A DNA stretch of 64,000 nucleotides from JAIPEI01 sp041685835 (GTDB lineage Bacteria; Desulfobacterota; DSM-4660; Desulfatiglandales; HGW-15), in assembly GCA_041685835.1 (NCBI GenBank), contig JAWLEX010000001.1, positions 11,794 through 75,793 of the forward strand, read 5' to 3'. The notes under the pieces were generated by a model that saw only the letters and a program-made list of their open reading frames with translations, searched no databases and was not told where the DNA came from. Made by a program: the position numbers and the translations under genes. This document shows positions 15,451 to 23,514 of this stretch, in pieces; within the stretch, counting starts at the first letter, position 1; each line of letters starts with the position of its first letter.

Positions 15451-16101
15451 ATGGGGGTCGACGCGCTTTTTCGTTCCTACGAGCAGCTCATGGCCCGGGC
15501 CGACGCCGTTTTCGAGCAAATGGCCCTGGATTACCCCGACGCCGTCCAATGTCAAAGGCACTGCGATGACTGTTGCCATGCCGTGTTCGGTCTGTTTCTG
15601 GTGGAGGCGGCATATCTTCAGCAGCAGTTCGCACGCCTGTCCAGCTCCGAGAAGGCTGAAACCGTTCTCCGTTGCGGCCGTGCGGATCGGGAACTTGCCC
15701 GTCTTCAGCAACAGCTTCGTGAACAGGAAGGAAAAGGGCCCGTGGAAGGGGACCCCCTTGCACTGGGGAGGGTCCGTTGCCCGCTCCTGAATGAGGAGCG
15801 GGATTGCGTTCTCTACGCCCAGAGGCCCATTACCTGCCGAATATACGGGGTCCCAACAAAAATTAAGGGCAAGGCCAGGGTATGCGGGCTATCCGGGTTC
15901 GATTCTGGCACCTCCTACCCGACCTTTGATCTTGACGGTGTGTTTCGGGACCTCTACGACATGTCCCGGGAACTCGTCCTGGACGCGGAGGGGGAAGATC
16001 CGGACAGGGCCGGGCTCCTCATCTCCGTGTCCAAGGTCCTCACCACTCCCCTTGAAAGTCTTATCCACGAACCCTTGGAAGGACCCGGTGAAGGGCGGTG
16101 A
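15451..16101 (+). CDS. YkgJ-family cysteine cluster protein
   Basis: 216-residue protein of the YkgJ (zinc- or iron-chelating) family. The diagnostic cysteines are CQRHCDDCCH (about residues 34-43), then RCPLLNEERDCVLYAQRPITCRIYG, broken here as RCPLLNEERDC and RPITCRIYG. The family probably binds a metal or an Fe-S cluster; its reaction is unknown. AGGAA five bases before ATG 15451 decides the start; earlier in-frame ATGs at 15361 and 15415 lack a ribosome site. Its 3' end overlaps the 3' end of the converging gene at 16061-17212 by 41 bases. Confidence 0.82.
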   Translation: MGVDALFRSYEQLMARADAVFEQMALDYPDAVQCQRHCDDCCHAVFGLFLVEAAYLQQQFARLSSSEKAETVLRCGRADRELARLQQQLREQEGKGPVEGDPLALGRVRCPLLNEERDCVLYAQRPITCRIYGVPTKIKGKARVCGLSGFDSGTSYPTFDLDGVFRDLYDMSRELVLDAEGEDPDRAGLLISVSKVLTTPLESLIHEPLEGPGEGR

Positions 16102-17212
16102 CGTGATCGTCGAGACGACTCTCGATCAGAGCCCGCTCTAAGACGGCTTCCTCCGCCAGGAACCCAAGTACGGGCCCGTGGAGGGTAAGCAGATCCTTTG
16201 TGGAGAAGGAGCATAAGAGATCAAGCACCTTGGTGTTTTCCTCCAAGACGGGGCCCCCTGACAGCCGGCGCTGAGCCAGGCCGGCGAAAAACCCTTCAAC
16301 CGCCGCCTCGAGGGCATCATCTCCGGCCCACAGGGCCTTGCCCACCCCCTCCTTCCTGTCCAGCCTCATGCGAAGGACCGTATCCAGGAAGAAGTAGGCA
16401 AGGGCCACGGCCGGCATGGTTCCGTCGGCCGGTGACAGGCCCGGAAGTGGCGTGTAGGCCCGGGCTGTGGTGAGCCGGACGTCCAGTTCGTTGTTCCGCG
16501 GCCGGACAACGAAGTCCCCGGCCGCGTGATGCCAGGCCCGCACCTGCATGAATCCGTCGGGATCGTAATATCGGCTGAGGATTCGGGTCGCTCCCCGGAA
16601 CAGGGACCGGCTTTCCCCTTCGGTGGCCCATCGGTAGCCTCGGGCCTGATCCCAGATCTCCACCCTGGGCCGCCCGCCGGGCTTTACCGCATTTAAGTGC
16701 CACTCGTGAAAGCCCTCAAACCAGTCGGCCAGGAGCACGAGGGCGGATATCTCGCGGTTTCCGGACCCGAAAGCCGCTTTGCCGAATAAGACCGGAACGG
16801 GCAGGTGAGGCAGACCGAACCGCCGGTGGAGTTCCTTGAGCGTCTCGACCTCCCTGGTGAGCCAGTTCCGGGCTTGTTCGGAGAAAGCCGTGCTCGAACA
16901 CAGCTTGATCTGGTCCAGGCCCGCCTGAATCTCTATGCTTGCCACGTGATACATTGCGCCGTGCTTTTCAGTGCGGATCAGCAGGGACCCGAGCTTCTCC
17001 GGAGGGATTTCATGACGGACCTTGTCGCCCAGAATGCGGGAAAGCATTCGGCCCCCGTCCGCAAGGAGGAAGTCCCGCAGCCCGTTCAGATAATCTCCAA
17101 GGCTCAAGAAAGGGTGGGATTCGTCCAGAGAGAGCCGGAAAGGCGCGGAAAGGTGATCCGGGCCCAGTGGAATGTCGCCGTTGGGAGATGATGCGAGGTA
17201 GGTCACTTCCAA
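16061..17212 (-). CDS. Uncharacterised protein, possibly kinase-like fold
   Basis: 383-residue protein of unknown function. The order of some segments recalls the protein-kinase-like/aminoglycoside phosphotransferase fold: REVETLKELHRRFGLPHLPV (helix C-like), a hydrophobic strand plus hinge in ALVLLADWFEGFHEWHL, HHAAGDFVVRP in place of a catalytic loop, and LDVRLTTARAYTPL where a DFG region would fall. I see no clear ATP-binding lysine, so this is a weak suggestion, and an inactive relative or a different fold is equally possible. It is the last gene of a minus-strand set with the zinc-ribbon/HEAT protein (6-base gap) and the acidic protein. Confidence 0.7.
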   Translation of the reverse strand: MEVTYLASSPNGDIPLGPDHLSAPFRLSLDESHPFLSLGDYLNGLRDFLLADGGRMLSRILGDKVRHEIPPEKLGSLLIRTEKHGAMYHVASIEIQAGLDQIKLCSSTAFSEQARNWLTREVETLKELHRRFGLPHLPVPVLFGKAAFGSGNREISALVLLADWFEGFHEWHLNAVKPGGRPRVEIWDQARGYRWATEGESRSLFRGATRILSRYYDPDGFMQVRAWHHAAGDFVVRPRNNELDVRLTTARAYTPLPGLSPADGTMPAVALAYFFLDTVLRMRLDRKEGVGKALWAGDDALEAAVEGFFAGLAQRRLSGGPVLEENTKVLDLLCSFSTKDLLTLHGPVLGFLAEEAVLERALIESRLDDHVTALHRVLPRVRG

Positions 17213-17217
17213 GGTGG

Positions 17218-18324
17218 TTACATCCGCTCCAGGGCCTCGCCGGCAAGCCGACCGACGGTTACGGAATGGACGTTGCCATCGTAATAGATTTGGACCTGGT
17301 TCGCGTCATCAAGGAGCGCTTCCAGGTCTTCACTCATTTCGCGTGCGCCCAGGTGACCGAGAAGCCGGGCGGTCTGACCCCGTACCGCCGGGTCCGGGTC
17401 TTTCAGGAAAGGCTGGAAATGAAAGGAGTGTTTTCGAAGAAGGTCAGGCCGGTGGCCGGCAACCGTGGCAATGGCCTCGATGGTTGCGGCACGCTTGCTC
17501 TCGTCGCCGAGAAAAGGGTAGAGGTGGGGCAGGTATCCTGCGTAGAACTCAGGTTTGTGGCGGATGATCTCCCCGATGGCCTCGAAAGCCCCCCAGCTCG
17601 AGGCCGCCGTGTCTGTAACGGCATATAAAAGTCCCTGAAGAAGCTTGGACACTGAGGCCGGGCTGGTTTCACCGACTACCTCACTCACTCGTCCCATGGC
17701 CTCTGCGGCCCGGCGTCGAAGCGTGTCGTCGCCCGAATAAAGCAGCCGCTGAATCCTGCGGAGGAGCTTGCGGTCGGTGGAAGCAGCGTCCACAAGCGGT
17801 TTTATGTTCCATTCCTGAACGCAGGTTTCAACATCGCGTTTTGTCAGGGAGTGTGTCTTGGCAGCGCGGGCTCCGGGAGGGTCGGGAGCCGAAGGTGTGA
17901 CTGCGGCCCTCTCGAGACGCTTCCGGACCCCTTCGGCGGTGACCTCCAGGACATCGTCGTGGAGTCTTACGAATACCAGCACCCCGGCGATACGCCGGCT
18001 CTCGAAGTACCCGCCTGGCACGATGAGATGGTTCTGGAAGTCATAGGTTTCCACGATCTCCAGGCGGTAGTCTTCATCGGGAAGGAGGCTCCAGGCCAGG
18101 TCCCAGTCCATATCGCAGCCGAAGACGAGGGCCTCGATCTGGGCCGAGCCCACGTTCCGGCCGCTTTCGTCACAGGAATAAACCGCACCGCAGGCGCAGG
18201 AGCCCACGGGCATTTCGCCCTGCCTTCGTGTGGTCAGATCCCGGGGCTTGTCCACGATCATCCCGCAGAAGGGGCAGGTCGGGCGCTTGATGGAATCCCG
18301 GCCGTAAAAAACGCGGTCCAGCAT
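17218..18324 (-). CDS. Zinc-ribbon plus HEAT-repeat protein
   Basis: 368-residue protein. The N-terminus has a treble of cysteine pairs, TCPFCGMIVDKPRD and GSCACGAVYSC, suggesting a zinc site at about residues 16-50. A central alpha/beta part (about 50-135) ends in a linker rich in Ala/Pro, and the rest is helical HEAT or PBS-lyase-like repeats: LRRRAAEAMGRVSEVVG, SWGAFEAIGEIIRHKPE, KRAATIEAIATVAGHRPD, AVRGQTARLLGHLGA. HEAT arrays bind proteins or cofactors. The function is unknown. It is sandwiched between the acidic 85-residue protein (14-base gap) and the possible kinase-like protein (5-base gap), so the three are co-transcribed. Confidence 0.82.
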   Translation of the reverse strand: MLDRVFYGRDSIKRPTCPFCGMIVDKPRDLTTRRQGEMPVGSCACGAVYSCDESGRNVGSAQIEALVFGCDMDWDLAWSLLPDEDYRLEIVETYDFQNHLIVPGGYFESRRIAGVLVFVRLHDDVLEVTAEGVRKRLERAAVTPSAPDPPGARAAKTHSLTKRDVETCVQEWNIKPLVDAASTDRKLLRRIQRLLYSGDDTLRRRAAEAMGRVSEVVGETSPASVSKLLQGLLYAVTDTAASSWGAFEAIGEIIRHKPEFYAGYLPHLYPFLGDESKRAATIEAIATVAGHRPDLLRKHSFHFQPFLKDPDPAVRGQTARLLGHLGAREMSEDLEALLDDANQVQIYYDGNVHSVTVGRLAGEALERM

Positions 18325-18338
18325 AGATCTCCTCCCTT

Positions 18339-18596
18339 TCAGAGATCCAGGTCGAGCCCGTCACCGTCCTGGTCGTACTCGTAGTCGATGATTTCGAAAT
18401 CATTCCCAATGGATCTGAAGCGGAGAATCCAGCCGGCATACGCCGGGCCGGCGAACTCGCAGCTCAGTGTACCGGTGCGTGCATGGCGCCGCCTCAGCTT
18501 CGGTGTGATCTTTTCATCGAAGACATCACGGATGACGGCCAGGTCGTCTTCATCGAGCTCGAGTTTCCGGGTGGGTGTATCGTCGGTTGTGCTCAT
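18339..18596 (-). CDS. Small acidic protein, unknown function
   Basis: 85-residue soluble protein, first gene of a three-gene minus-strand set. The first half is ELDEDDLAVIRDVFDEKITP; the second half looks like a small beta sheet (GWILRFRSIGNDFEIIDYEY) and the tail is a string of acidic residues (DQDGDGLDLDL). I recognise no family. The gene spacing to the HEAT protein is 14 bases. It may be a partner or a charge-mimic subunit of the downstream proteins, which is speculation. Confidence 0.7.
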   Translation of the reverse strand: MSTTDDTPTRKLELDEDDLAVIRDVFDEKITPKLRRRHARTGTLSCEFAGPAYAGWILRFRSIGNDFEIIDYEYDQDGDGLDLDL

Positions 18597-18704
18597 GGGA
18601 TAATCGGATTCAGATTGTAGGATTACAGGGTAATCCCACCGCCCGAACGGAAAAACGCAACCAACCGTAGGCGGATGCGTTTGACGAGGGTGTGTAGCGC
18701 AAAT

Positions 18705-18950
18705 TCAGCGGCTGTGTCCGGGAAGCTCGAGCGTGGTGCATGAGTTGCCGGGTCCGCACGACTTGGTGTCCAGTCTGGCCTGCTTTTCCCCGGACGCGAT
18801 TCCTACTGTGTGGTTAGTGACGCTCACCACCCTTTCAACGGTAGTGGCTTTGCAGTCCGGGCAGGCGAGTTCCACCTGGTCATCAGAAGTCTTGAAGATC
18901 ATTTCAAAGACCCGGCCGCACCCGGCGCAACGGAATTCGTAAATAGGCAT
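18705..18950 (-). CDS. FmdB-type zinc ribbon protein
   Basis: 81-residue protein beginning MPIYEFRCAGCGRVFEMIFK and continuing with ACPDCKATTVERVVS: the two CXXC pairs of the FmdB/CxxC_CxxC_SSSS zinc-ribbon family, sometimes called regulatory proteins. The C-terminal half adds CGPGNSC, giving two further cysteines. GGAGG before the ATG at 18950 decides the start; the longer frame to 18998 has no ribosome site. It stands alone, 108 bases from the acidic-protein gene on the same strand. Confidence 0.85.
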   Translation of the reverse strand: MPIYEFRCAGCGRVFEMIFKTSDDQVELACPDCKATTVERVVSVTNHTVGIASGEKQARLDTKSCGPGNSCTTLELPGHSR

Positions 18951-19001
18951 GCGTTTCCTCCCTATAAGGGGCCCGTTCGCTTGTGATATTCTTCCCATGC
19001 A

Positions 19002-19539
19002 CTATAATGCCAAAGGGGGATGAAGTCAAACGGCAAAAACACCGTGACTCGTGTCTCGTGGTTCGTGCTGCGTGACCATAGCCGACACCTTGATATATTG
19101 AGCAGGCAGGGTTCACTACTTTAGTGCCTTACCCCTGAAAAGCTGTCAGAAAAAACAAGAAGTGTTGATGTTGAGATAATCCAAATCGAAATCGGGATCG
19201 GGATCGGGATCGGGATCGCAATCGACAGAGAATAAAATTATACTTGGACACGAAAAGCTTGCTCTCTTCCGCTGTGTTAAGGAAGGCTCCGGGGGCCATG
19301 GATTGGAAGAAATCGATTTCGATCCCGATAGCGATTTCGATCCCGAAGAAACCAAACTGGACGCTCATTCTTCGCGCCAGTGCTCCTTGACTTTGGGTCG
19401 CGGGCAAGGGCCCGCTTTAGGTTTATTCGTGGTTTCTGTTTTTTCTAATTCTTTGTGGTTTTCATGTCCTTCGTGATGATAAAATGAGAATAAATGGGTC
19501 ACGAGGACAAATCAGCCTTGGAGAGGCACCGAAGGCCCC
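19002..19539. other. Gene-free gap dominated by repeats
   Basis: About 540 bases. Bases 19040-19066 hold gtgactcgtgtctcgtggttcgtg-like units related to the 13-mer family; 19131-19420 is the full hexamer element; 19450-19480 holds a ttctttgtggttttcatgtccttcg stretch like that at 44664-44735. No gene is supported. The minus-strand frame 19129-19407 merely translates the hexamer run into alternating Arg-Ser and Ile-Glu residues. Confidence 0.65.
19131..19420. repeat. Dispersed element with GATCGG/GAAATC hexamer arrays, copy 1
   Basis: Bases 19131-19420 match the reverse complement of 63700-64000 over nearly the whole length: the outer cctgaaaagctgtcagaa, the run of atcggg units, gacacgaaaagcttg, the second hexamer run (gatcccgatagcgatttc) and the end ctccttgact. 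The copies differ most in the number and type of hexamer units and in the stretch between them. Confidence 0.85.
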
Positions 19540-20391
19540 ATGATCCTCTCCTTCCATCCGTGCATAACGGCTGACCGCCAGGTCATCCTGGGGTCTCGAT
19601 CCCCCGGTCTGCACGAAGCGAAGCTGGCGGCACGCGCAGACGCCGTCTTGCTGCCCCAGACCTGCCGGGAATCCCTGTACAGGCTTTGCAGGGATGGCGG
19701 TGCCAAGATTTTTCCATCGTATGATCTGCGATTTGCCTATCCCGGGAAAAGCGGTCAGGCCCAGCTGTTTTCGGAGCGGGGACTTCCACATCCGGACACC
19801 AGGATCTGGTCTTCGGTCGCAGTGCTTCGGGATGCTGTCCGTGTTTCAGAAGATCTTCCTCTTAAGCCGCCTTTTCTAGTAAAGACCGATACGGACCATG
19901 AAGGACTCGGCATTTATGTGATTCGCAGCCTCCACGACCTGGAGTCCGCGCTGGCCGATCTGGGGAGGCGCAGGGGCGAGTACGGCGAAAAGATTCTCAC
20001 GCAGGAGCTGGTTCCCGTCGAGGGAAACGTTCTCCGCGCGGTCATCCTGGCTCGCAGGGTGCTTACATACTGGAAGCGGTCCCGGGGTGCCTTCATCACT
20101 ACTATCGGGAAGGGAGCGATGGTCGATATCTCATGGAGGAAGGATCTTCAGGAAAAAGGGAGACGCCTGGCCGGTGAAATATGCAAGGCCCTCGGCATCA
20201 ATCTGGCAGCCGTAGACATGGTGTTCAACATGCAGGAACCGGAACCCGAGCCCTTGGTCCTGGAGATCAACTACATGTTCGGTCGGCGGGGGCTGGGCGG
20301 GAGTGAGGTGTATTACCGGCTCTTGTTCGAGGCGGTCAAGGAGTGGCTCGAGGAAAACGGGCTGGATTCGAAGGGCATCGGACTTGTGTAA
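19540..20391 (+). CDS. ATP-grasp (RimK-like) protein
   Basis: 283-residue protein with an ATP-grasp architecture. The central strand-loop PPFLVKTDTDHEGLGIYVIR (about residues 109-128) resembles the glycine-rich loop and ATP lysine, EKILTQELVPVEGNVLRAV the adenine contact and hinge, NLAAVDMVFNM and PLVLEINYMFGRRGLGG the metal-binding Asp and Glu-X-Asn. RimK-like ligases attach amino acids to a carboxylate (protein C-terminus, peptide or small molecule); the substrate is unknown. The ribosome site before ATG 19540 is weak (ggagaggcaccgaaggcccc). Flanked by repeats upstream and by the converging YjbQ gene. Confidence 0.75.
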   Translation: MILSFHPCITADRQVILGSRSPGLHEAKLAARADAVLLPQTCRESLYRLCRDGGAKIFPSYDLRFAYPGKSGQAQLFSERGLPHPDTRIWSSVAVLRDAVRVSEDLPLKPPFLVKTDTDHEGLGIYVIRSLHDLESALADLGRRRGEYGEKILTQELVPVEGNVLRAVILARRVLTYWKRSRGAFITTIGKGAMVDISWRKDLQEKGRRLAGEICKALGINLAAVDMVFNMQEPEPEPLVLEINYMFGRRGLGGSEVYYRLLFEAVKEWLEENGLDSKGIGLV

Positions 20392-20440
20392 GAGCGTTCA
20401 TTGTGGTGGTGGTTTCCGCTTCGGCTGCCTGCGGCAGGGC

Positions 20441-20836
20441 TCATTTTGAAAATGACACATACGCCTTTCTCGTGCGGGGACCGTCGAAGTCGCAGAAAAA
20501 GATCTTTTGCCAGGTACCCAGGACAGGCAGGCCGCTTTCCACTATCACCGAGACGGAACTCCCCATGAGGGAAGCCTTCACGTGGCTGTCCGCATTGCCT
20601 TCCATGTGCCGGTAGTCCCCGTTGGGTGGGACCAGATCCTCGAGCTTGCTCAGAATGTCCCGGCAGACCGCGGGGTCGGCCCCTTCATTGATGGTAACGC
20701 CCGCGGTGGTGTGGGGCACATATACCGTGCAGATGCCTTCCCGGATTCCGGCGTTGGAGATCTCCTTTTTCACGTCGCTCGTGATGTCCACCATCTGGTT
20801 CCGGCTACGCGTTTTGACCTGTATGACGGCCGGCAT
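20441..20836 (-). CDS. YjbQ family (UPF0047) protein
   Basis: 131-residue protein of the secondary thiamine-phosphate synthase (YjbQ/UPF0047) family. Diagnostic stretches are CTVYVPHTTAGVTINEGADP, YRHMEGNADSHVKASLMGSS and LGTWQKIFFCDFDGPR, with the His/Glu residues that bind metal. E. coli YjbQ shows thiamine-phosphate synthase activity in vivo, but the physiological role is not settled. Length is normal. It stands 150 bases before pyrR on the same strand. Confidence 0.9.
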   Translation of the reverse strand: MPAVIQVKTRSRNQMVDITSDVKKEISNAGIREGICTVYVPHTTAGVTINEGADPAVCRDILSKLEDLVPPNGDYRHMEGNADSHVKASLMGSSVSVIVESGLPVLGTWQKIFFCDFDGPRTRKAYVSFSK

Positions 20837-20989
20837 GACACACCTCCTCGCTTTACAGGGCGAGCCCGAAGGCGCCCCTGATTCGACAGGATGAAAAGGT
20901 TTATGGGATGATAAGGCGGCCCTTCGCGTGCCTTTTGAACGTGCTTTTCGTCGAAGGCACCGCGGACTGCCGTCAGGATAGGGAAGAGG

Positions 20990-21538
20990 TCAGGCCGCCT
21001 CTTTACTTTCAATGGTGACGAGGTCCTCGAAGCCCTCTTCTTCCAGGTAGACATTGATTGTCTCATGGTGGGAAGTCGTCCAGACGCCCCCAACGTAGTT
21101 AGCCATGATAGGAAGTTCCCGGTCTCCGTCCCCTCGGTCCGCGAGTATTGCCAGTTCGATCTTTTTGGGGCGCCCGTAATCGATAAGCGCGTCCATAGCC
21201 GCTCGGACGGTTCGTCCGGTGAATAGAACGTCGTCCACCAGGATTACGGTCTTGTCTTCTATGGGGCAAGGGAGTTCTGTCTTGCCCACGATGGGCTTGG
21301 GGCCGATTCGTGTCCAGTCGTCACGGTAGAGGGTAATGTCCAGGACACCCGCCTGGGGTTTGGAGCCTTTGATGCGCTCAATGGCCTCCTGGATCCGGGT
21401 GGCGAGAAAAGCCCCGCCCGTTCGAATGCCGACCAGGACCACATCCTGTGTCGAGGGGTTTCTTTTGAGGATGTCCTCGGCGATCCGCCGAATTCGTTCG
21501 GCGATCTCTTCCCGCTTGAGAATGACCTGTTTCTTCAT
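20990..21538 (-). CDS. pyrR: PyrR bifunctional regulator / uracil phosphoribosyltransferase
   Basis: 182-residue PyrR-type phosphoribosyltransferase. The PRPP motif TVILVDDVLFTGRTVRAAMD (about residues 95-114) is intact, as are VLVGIRTGGAFLA and the start KREEIAERIRRIAEDI. PyrR binds pyr-operon leader RNA in Gram-positive bacteria and makes UMP from uracil and PRPP. No pyr biosynthesis genes are nearby, so here it may act mainly in uracil salvage. It is divergent from rnc across a 117-base AT-rich gap that probably carries both promoters. Confidence 0.88.
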   Translation of the reverse strand: MKKQVILKREEIAERIRRIAEDILKRNPSTQDVVLVGIRTGGAFLATRIQEAIERIKGSKPQAGVLDITLYRDDWTRIGPKPIVGKTELPCPIEDKTVILVDDVLFTGRTVRAAMDALIDYGRPKKIELAILADRGDGDRELPIMANYVGGVWTTSHHETINVYLEEEGFEDLVTIESKEAA

Positions 21539-21655
21539 GATGGAAATTCCATTGCAATTCCGGCACGTAAAAAGATAAAATTATAGTATGAAATAAATTG
21601 AAAAACAAGGAGAAAAGGTTCGCGAGCAAGGGCTTTCGAGGTCATCAACTCATCC

Positions 21656-22363
21656 ATGAGAGACAAGCTGGACAACCTGACGGGTAAGCTTGGGTACTCG
21701 TTTCGGAATCGGGAACTTATCGAGGAGGCTTTTCGTCACTCCTCGTATGTGAATGAGGCAGGCGTCCCGACCCTCCGGGACAACGAGCGGCTGGAGTTCC
21801 TTGGGGATGCCGTCCTCGACCTGTCCATCAGCCATCTGCTGATGGATCGGTTCAAAGAGGCTCGGGAAGGCGAGTTGTCAAAGCTACGTGCCATGATGGT
21901 CGACGAGAGAAGCCTGTCCCGAATCGCTCTAAAACTGAATCTCGGCGAATTCCTTCTCCTGGGATGTGGTGAGGAGAGGACGAACGGCCGCCAAAAGCCT
22001 TCCATACTGGCCAATGCCGTAGAGGCGTTGATAGGCGCGGTGTATCTCGACGGGGGATTCGCGAGAACCGATGAGATCGTAAGGCGGCTTTTCGCCGGTA
22101 CGGCCCGGGAGGTAGAGCTGGAAGCATCTTCCCGCGACCACAAGAGCCTGATGCAGGAGTACACGCAGCGCCGGTACGAGACACGGCCCGAATACGTGCT
22201 GTTAGGCGAGAGCGGCCCACCCCACGACCGCGTCTTTCGAATGGCCCTCCGCCTGCACGGCCGCGTGCTGGCCGAAGGGTCGGGCAGGAGTAAGAAGGCG
22301 GCCGAACAGGAGGTGGCCCGGAAGGCGTATCAATGTCTCACCAAAGACATGCCGGAACCCTGA
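21656..22363 (+). CDS. rnc: Ribonuclease III
   Basis: 235-residue RNase III, which cuts double-stranded RNA in rRNA and mRNA processing. The signature NERLEFLGDAVLDLSISHLL (about residues 42-61) carries catalytic Glu and Asp, the second acidic cluster is AVEALIGAVYLDGG, and a dsRNA-binding domain covers about residues 155-228 (SLMQEYTQRRYETRPEYVLL, SGRSKKAAEQEVARKAYQ). It overlaps the next gene by 31 bases and stands two genes before era, the common rnc-era linkage with one radical SAM gene inserted. Confidence 0.95.
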   Translation: MRDKLDNLTGKLGYSFRNRELIEEAFRHSSYVNEAGVPTLRDNERLEFLGDAVLDLSISHLLMDRFKEAREGELSKLRAMMVDERSLSRIALKLNLGEFLLLGCGEERTNGRQKPSILANAVEALIGAVYLDGGFARTDEIVRRLFAGTAREVELEASSRDHKSLMQEYTQRRYETRPEYVLLGESGPPHDRVFRMALRLHGRVLAEGSGRSKKAAEQEVARKAYQCLTKDMPEP

Positions 22364-23364
22364 TTGTCCCGATATTCATTCCCAACCAGGGATGTCCCCA
22401 CCGTTGCGTCTACTGCCGGCAGGAAGACATCACCGGGATGGGGAGGCGTGTTCCGGGGCCGTCAGAAGTCAGGGAAACCCTTGGCATGGCGGTCCGGTCA
22501 CCAAGGTTCGCCTCGTCCCTTGATCGAGAAATAGCCTTTTATGGGGGCACGTTCACGGGCCTTTCCCTGGATTCCATGGAGGTCCTGCTGGGGGCCGCCT
22601 TTCCCTGGGTGGGTGACGGGTCCTTCCGGTGCGTGCGCGTCTCCACCCGCCCCGACGCCCTGGACGAGGAGCGCCTGTCCCTGATGCGGCGGCATGGTGT
22701 GGCCACGGTGGAACTCGGGGTGCAGTCCCTTCACGACGACGTGCTTCTAAAGACCCGGAGGGGTTACCTGTCCGGGGACGTGGAAAAGGCCGTGGCCATG
22801 CTGCGGCAATTCGGTTTCAGGGTGGGAGTTCAGCTCATGCCGGGGCTTCCGGGAGACAGTCATGCCCGGTTTATTGAAACCGTGAAAAGGGCCGTCGGAC
22901 TGGGGCCTGATCTGGTTCGACTCTACCCCACGGTTGTCCTGAGGGACACGGTCCTTGCAGGCTGGTACCGTCGGGGGAGTTACAGGCCCCTCTCCCTTGA
23001 CGATGCGGTGGACCTGTGCACCGAGGCGTGCATTCGATTTGAGTCAAGAGGGATTCCGGTTATTCGAATCGGGCTTCTTGCTCCTGACGATCTGGTGGCT
23101 GACGGGGGCGTCCTGGCCGGCCCGTGGCACCCCGCCTTCGGTTTCCTGGTCCGATCCGCCGTCTACCATCGGGAGCTTTGGCGGCTTATTCCCGAGGGCG
23201 CCAAGGCAGTCCGGATCCGTGTGCATTCCCGGGATGTGTCCCTGGTGCGGGGATACCGAAACCAGGGCCTTGTGGCGTTGGCTGAAAATGCCGGAATCGC
23301 AATGCCGGAAATAGTGGCGGATGATACCCTTTGCCCGCGAAGCCCGGTGGTGGAGACGGCGTGA
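22333..23364 (+). CDS. Radical SAM protein, Elp3-like
   Basis: 343-residue radical SAM enzyme. The cluster motif is GCPHRCVYCRQ (CX3CX2C, about residues 21-28), followed by IAFYGGTFTGL, the GGE-like motif, and VELGVQSLHDDVLLKTRRGY, typical of the Elp3/HemN-like branch. No GNAT acetyltransferase domain follows, unlike full Elp3. The likely substrate is a tRNA or small molecule; I cannot say which. The ATG at 22333 lies inside the 3' end of rnc (31-base overlap) behind GGAAGG, so it is translationally coupled to RNase III. Confidence 0.82.
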   Translation: MSHQRHAGTLIVPIFIPNQGCPHRCVYCRQEDITGMGRRVPGPSEVRETLGMAVRSPRFASSLDREIAFYGGTFTGLSLDSMEVLLGAAFPWVGDGSFRCVRVSTRPDALDEERLSLMRRHGVATVELGVQSLHDDVLLKTRRGYLSGDVEKAVAMLRQFGFRVGVQLMPGLPGDSHARFIETVKRAVGLGPDLVRLYPTVVLRDTVLAGWYRRGSYRPLSLDDAVDLCTEACIRFESRGIPVIRIGLLAPDDLVADGGVLAGPWHPAFGFLVRSAVYHRELWRLIPEGAKAVRIRVHSRDVSLVRGYRNQGLVALAENAGIAMPEIVADDTLCPRSPVVETA

Positions 23365-23514
23365 GAGAAGAAAGAGGCTGTTGAGCCGGCGAGCTTTAGC
23401 GCCTCCAGGTGTTAAGGGATAAAGAAACTGAAAACCCACCAGTTGCGGATATAGAGCGCGGCCCTTTCTCACGAACACGAATCACGGCCCTTCGGGCCTT
23501 TGAAAGGTTTTTCA

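Noticed and set aside
19129..19407. 92-codon minus-strand frame with Arg-Ser and Ile-Glu runs
   Set aside because: It is the translation of hexamer arrays in the dispersed element. The other copy at 63700-64000 does not keep the frame, so it is not coding.
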